A stretch of 64,000 nt of DNA from positions 633,642,786 to 633,706,785 of the forward strand of contig CM060915.1 of assembly GCA_030737875.1 (NCBI GenBank), in the 5' to 3' direction. Positions within the stretch are counted from its first letter, which is position 1. The number at the start of each line of letters is the position of its first letter. The DNA comes from Allium sativum. Taxonomy: Eukaryota; Streptophyta; Magnoliopsida; Asparagales; Amaryllidaceae. Of this stretch, positions 60,165-64,000 are shown piece by piece. A program made the position numbers and the translations under genes. The notes beneath the pieces were generated by a model that was not told the DNA's origin, did no database searches, and saw nothing but the letters and a program-made list of their open reading frames with translations.

Positions 60165-60455
60165 GTTTTCTATTCAATTCAAATCAAATTCGTTATTTAT
60201 TCAATTGAAATCAAATTCGTTATATATTCAATTGAAATCAAATTCGTTTTATATTCCATTGAAATCAAATTCGTTTTATATTCAATTGAAATCAAATTCG
60301 TTATATATTCAATTGAAATCAAATTCGTTTTATATTCCATTGAAATCAAATTCGTTTTATATTCAATTCGAATTCATTTTCTATTCTGTTCAAATTCAAT
60401 TCATTTTCTATTCTGTTCAAATTCAATTCATTTTCTATTCTGTTCAAATTCAATT
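60165..60455. repeat. 27-bp tandem array, second LTR
   Basis: It holds the same two 27-bp units as at 46140-46415. The + strand frame here is open for 226 codons (59946-60626) only because of the 27-bp period; it is not called as a gene. Confidence 0.85.
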
Positions 60456-61815
60456 CAAATCAAATTTAAAAAAGAATATAATCGATATAAATATCGTTCG
60501 CGTCAAAATGGCGCATCTCTAATCAACACGGCTTTATATATTTCAATAAATTCGTTATTCTATTCAACAAATGAATATTTATTCTATTCAATATGTGAAC
60601 CTATATTTTTGTCAACACACGACTAATCTCAACGAATGAGTACTGTCCACGTGTGACTATTTTTGTTATTTACTATATTTTATGAAAATTAAGGTATCTA
60701 TCGTTTGATATTAAATCAGACTCCAACTGTAAATTAGTAAGAGAACGATTCCCTGAATATTAACCCCGAAGCCGAAACCAACATCAGATCAATATCCAGG
60801 AGACCACTCATCTTATCTATTTTCCAGTTAGTTTCTAATTTCAAATATGATAAAGATGTAAATTTTATTGTTAAAATATTTCGTTCAACACATGACTAAT
60901 CTCAACGGATGAGTACTGTCAACACATGAACCTTTATTTTATAATATTCTTTATCTTCTAAATTGGAATAAGGCCCAATCAATTACCATATAAAGTTAAT
61001 TATATGAATTCCATACAACACATGTATATAATAGCAACGATAAACAATCGACCATCATCCAAAGTGCACTACACCGTATAAGCATCAAATATAGATATCT
61101 AACGCTTATAACAGCCTATCAATCAATCGATCGACATATAACTAATTATTGGGATTAGTCTATGCCGTATTTTATCCCAATACCCGTGTGGGGTTTCAAA
61201 CAATCAAACACATATTTTATTTGTGCAGTTGGGCGATGTGTAAAATTTATCGTCCCAATCAATGTCCTTCAAATAGGTGTACATAAACAAACCGTTCGGT
61301 TTGTAAATGAATATTTATTTATTCACATTCACGTTAAAAATTATATTTTTAACGTTAAAATATTTTGTTTTAACACATGAATTTTTATTCAGTTCATTTA
61401 CAAAATAAAAATGATATTTGTATTTTTCTAACTTATTTTAGAAAATTTCGGCGGCATAATGGCACGATACTAGAAACGGGACAAGGCCTAGCCTTATCCC
61501 CGGTCTAGTGAAGGCCCACGCCATTCACACATCAACCAAATCAATTTCATTTCACCAAACAATTCAATTCAGACCAAATAATCTAACCAACTACACAACC
61601 AAACAATTAAACAAACAAGCCATCCATGGTCTGTGGATGACGGGTGTCGGGTGCTGCTAAGCACCGTCTGCATCCTAGTATATATATAACTAGAAAAAGA
61701 AATTGAAGAGTGAGAAGTTCTCACCGATAGCTATCCAATACCATGACTCTTCATTTAGAGAAATCTTCATCGTTCTCGCCTTTTGTCACTTTCGTCATCC
61801 TTAGCCACTACATAT

Positions 61816-62150
61816 ATAAAAATCGAATTTTTACTTCGCTATTCAATATATGAAAATCGAATTTTTACGTTGCTATTCACTATATAAAAATCGAATTTTT
61901 ACTTCGCTATTCAATATATAAAAATCGAATTTTTACTTCGCTATTCAATATATAAAAATCGAATTTTTACTTCGCTATTCAATATATAAAAATCGAATTT
62001 TTACTTCGCTATTCAATATATGAAAATCGAATTTTTACTTCGCTATTCAATATATAAAAATCTCGCCTTTTTAAATATAAAGATTTCGTCTTTTCAAATA
62101 TAAAGATTTCGCCTTTTCAAATATAAAGATTTCGCCTTTTCAAATATAAA
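61816..62150. repeat. 34-bp array (7 copies) and 23-bp array (4 copies), second LTR
   Basis: It matches 47777-48095 with one additional 23-bp unit. Contiguous units with no spacers. Confidence 0.88.
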
Positions 62151-62634
62151 GATTTAATTTTTATTTCATCATATATAAAATAAAAATCAGATTTTTATTA
62201 TCTATATTATATAAAAATCATATTTTTATTCTTCTACTAATGTAAAAATAAAATTTTTATTCTTTGTATAATATAAAAATTATATCTTTAACCTTTCTAT
62301 ATAATAAAAATTCGATCTTTCTACTATTCAAAATTTGAACTTTCCTTTGTTAAAGTTTCAAACTTTCCTATTTTAAAAATTCAAACTTTAACATCGTAAT
62401 AATCAAATCCTTTATCCCATAAAAAATCATAACTTCAAACCCCTAAAAATCAGATCTTTATCACACTAAAAATCGAATCTTTATAAATTAAAAATCAATT
62501 CTTTTTAACTCTTTTTATATAATAAAAATAAACTGATTTTTTTCCTATGCTATAAAATAGAAAAATTGATTTTCTATATAATAAAAATCAGAATTCAAAC
62601 CGTGCTTTTTATTTAAATAAACTAGGAAGGAAAA

Positions 62635-63103
62635 ACTCACATAATTAGGGTCTCGAGCGGTCTGAAACGTGGTAGCTCGACTGGAGGACTGCGGGGGGAG
62701 CAAGAAGCGACGCAACAGGTTCAGAAGGGGGGGAAGTCGAGTTTGGGGCATCGGAGAAAAGGGGAAGTCGCCGGAGGGGGTGCGGGTCCGGGGGATGCGG
62801 TGGAGGTCTCGTGGCGGCGGAGGGTTGGGGGTGTTCGGTGGCCAGGGCTTGCGGTGGTCTTCTCGAGAAGGGACAAACGGAGAAGGGGTGCGTGGCTAGA
62901 GGAGGATCGGCGGAGCTTGGAGGGAGAGGAGGGGTCGGAGATGGAGGCGGCGCCGTGGGTGAGGGGGTCGCGATGAGAGGAGGTGAAGGGCGGCTGCGAT
63001 GGATCATTTTTTTTCTTTTCTGAAATTATTTCGAAAGGGGGGGGGGCAGATAAAGGAAGGAGAGAGAGAGAGGAAGTTAATTATTTTATGTTATTTGATT
63101 TCT
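62635..63103 (-). promoter_or_regulatory. LTR promoter, GC-rich leader and donor, second LTR
   Basis: The - strand ATG is at 63007. The proline-rich frame differs from 48944-48579 at several residues and is shifted near its end, so it stops at 62645, five bases before the GTGAGT donor (62640-62635). The donor itself is unchanged. Confidence 0.5.
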
Positions 63104-63962
63104 AAAAGTTTGACTTTTACATATGACCTCTAAACGAGGCCCACCGCCTGTCGTCCATAGCTAATTACCCCAATTCCGAACACAATGGGATATGTCTCGT
63201 AGGCTGATTCGATCAGTTTCCGTTAAAATCAACATATAACTCTATATATTGAATTTGAACGCGCATTTCAATTTACCGGGGTTACATACAAGCTCGAAAA
63301 ATTCCCGAAAAATATTTTCTAGCTTCGTATTGACGATACGGTCCTAATAAAACTAGTTTCGTCAAATTCTGAGACCGTTTGAAAAATGGCCAATTTCCAG
63401 TCGATTAAAATCAACTGAAACTGGTCAAACGCGTTTTCCCTTGCCACGCTCACATATTGAATCAGAAAATTATGAAAATTGGAATCTAACAATAATTTGA
63501 CACTGCGGATCCAATAAAAGTGGTTTTGTCGAAATTCGAGGTCGTTTGCAAAATTCCCATTTTTAAGGGCCTGAATTCCATAGCGACTATTCAGAATTTT
63601 CAACTCGACATATCTTTTGATTCCCGCTATGAAATCTCGATTTTTCGGATTCGTTGGAAAGATATTCTCAATTAGATCCCATTATTTTTGGTTTCACTAA
63701 AATCCGGTTTGTTTTGCACCCGGTACATTCAATTGAAGTTTGAAATCAAATTATCGAACTACCGCGCCATTTTCAGTTCTATTTATAATTTAAAATAAAT
63801 ATTTATATTCTAACGACGACGTATATACTATATACGTTCGAATTATATTCAAAATAAATTTCTCATCGATATTATTTAAAATAATCTATTTTAAATATTC
63901 AAAATTCGTTAAAATTGCCAAAATAAAATTTTTAAACTGGCCCAGATTTTCGGGTTGTTACA

Positions 63963-64000
63963 ATCTCCCCCACTTAAAACTTTTTGTCCCCGAAAAGGAA
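63963..64000 (-). other. Start of a second interior of the - strand array (truncated by window)
   Basis: The polypurine tract and tetraloop hairpin follow the LTR at 63962, as at 49911. One hairpin arm has a substitution (CTTTTTG for CTTTTCG). A further LTR is expected to the right. Confidence 0.85.

Larger units (their letters stand above)
57599..63962 (-). repeat. Right LTR of the - strand array, main part
   Basis: It continues 50943-51327; the total LTR is about 6.75 kb. The - strand start TGTAACAACCCG is at 63962. It is close to 43176-49910. Differences include an 18-bp gap near 59355, one extra 23-bp unit near 62100, and frame changes in the GC-rich leader. Confidence 0.92.

Noticed and set aside
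59946..60626. 226-codon + strand open frame
   Set aside because: It is open only because the underlying minisatellite has a 27-bp period; low-complexity product, no domain, antisense to the element.

Overview
This window is repeat-rich flowering-plant nuclear DNA. I find no credible host gene, tRNA, rRNA or CRISPR array. Almost all of it belongs to nested LTR retrotransposons of Ty3/gypsy type, plus one LINE fragment and one decayed copia remnant. Plant origin is inferred from tRNA-Met-type primer sites (TGGTATCAGAGC), chromovirus-like ends (TGTAACA(A/C)CCC ... TTACA) and plant L1 and copia gag signatures. The species cannot be told from the sequence.

Layout. 1-9289: a young element read on the + strand, with LTRs of about 6.1 kb around only 1,036 bp of non-coding interior; the two LTRs differ at about 9 of 2,153 comparable sites. 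It sits in an LTR of a second family. 9290-21635: that second family, on the - strand, carries gag only (no pol) and appears as LTR-interior-LTR-interior. A 4.48-kb solo LTR of a sister family (15141-19623) is inserted in its central LTR, with target duplication TCGAC. 21636-23016: 5' part of an L1-type LINE ORF1, fused in frame to the truncated second gag. 23017-38634: an older non-coding + strand element (truncated LTR, 4.9-kb interior, 2.9-kb LTR). Its last LTR is split by an old 6.1-kb solo LTR (32520-38626). 38635-43175: a decayed copia-type remnant. 43176-64000: the large-LTR family again, on the - strand, as LTR-interior-LTR-interior; its right LTR is split by a 6.27-kb solo LTR (51328-57593) with target duplication AAACT.

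How the parts may work together. All these LTR families appear to share one plan. A TATA box or A/T tract is followed by a C-rich segment of roughly 150-600 nt that ends at a good 5' splice site, then by kilobases of AT-rich sequence, the LTR end and the primer site. In the gag family a strong 3' splice site lies one base before the gag ATG, so splicing would remove a leader of about 3.1 kb that includes the primer site. Unspliced RNA would then be the copied genome and spliced RNA the gag messenger. Three elements also carry a hairpin about 330 nt after the primer site. In the two younger ones its loop is an 8-10 nt palindrome whose sequence differs while the palindrome is kept, which resembles a retroviral dimer-initiation stem-loop. 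A tetraloop hairpin beside the polypurine tract shows compensating changes between families, and one LTR holds 16 short inverted repeats with compensating changes. These RNA-level signals in elements without pol are the most interesting content here.

All alignments were made by eye. Percentages are approximate unless stated as counts.
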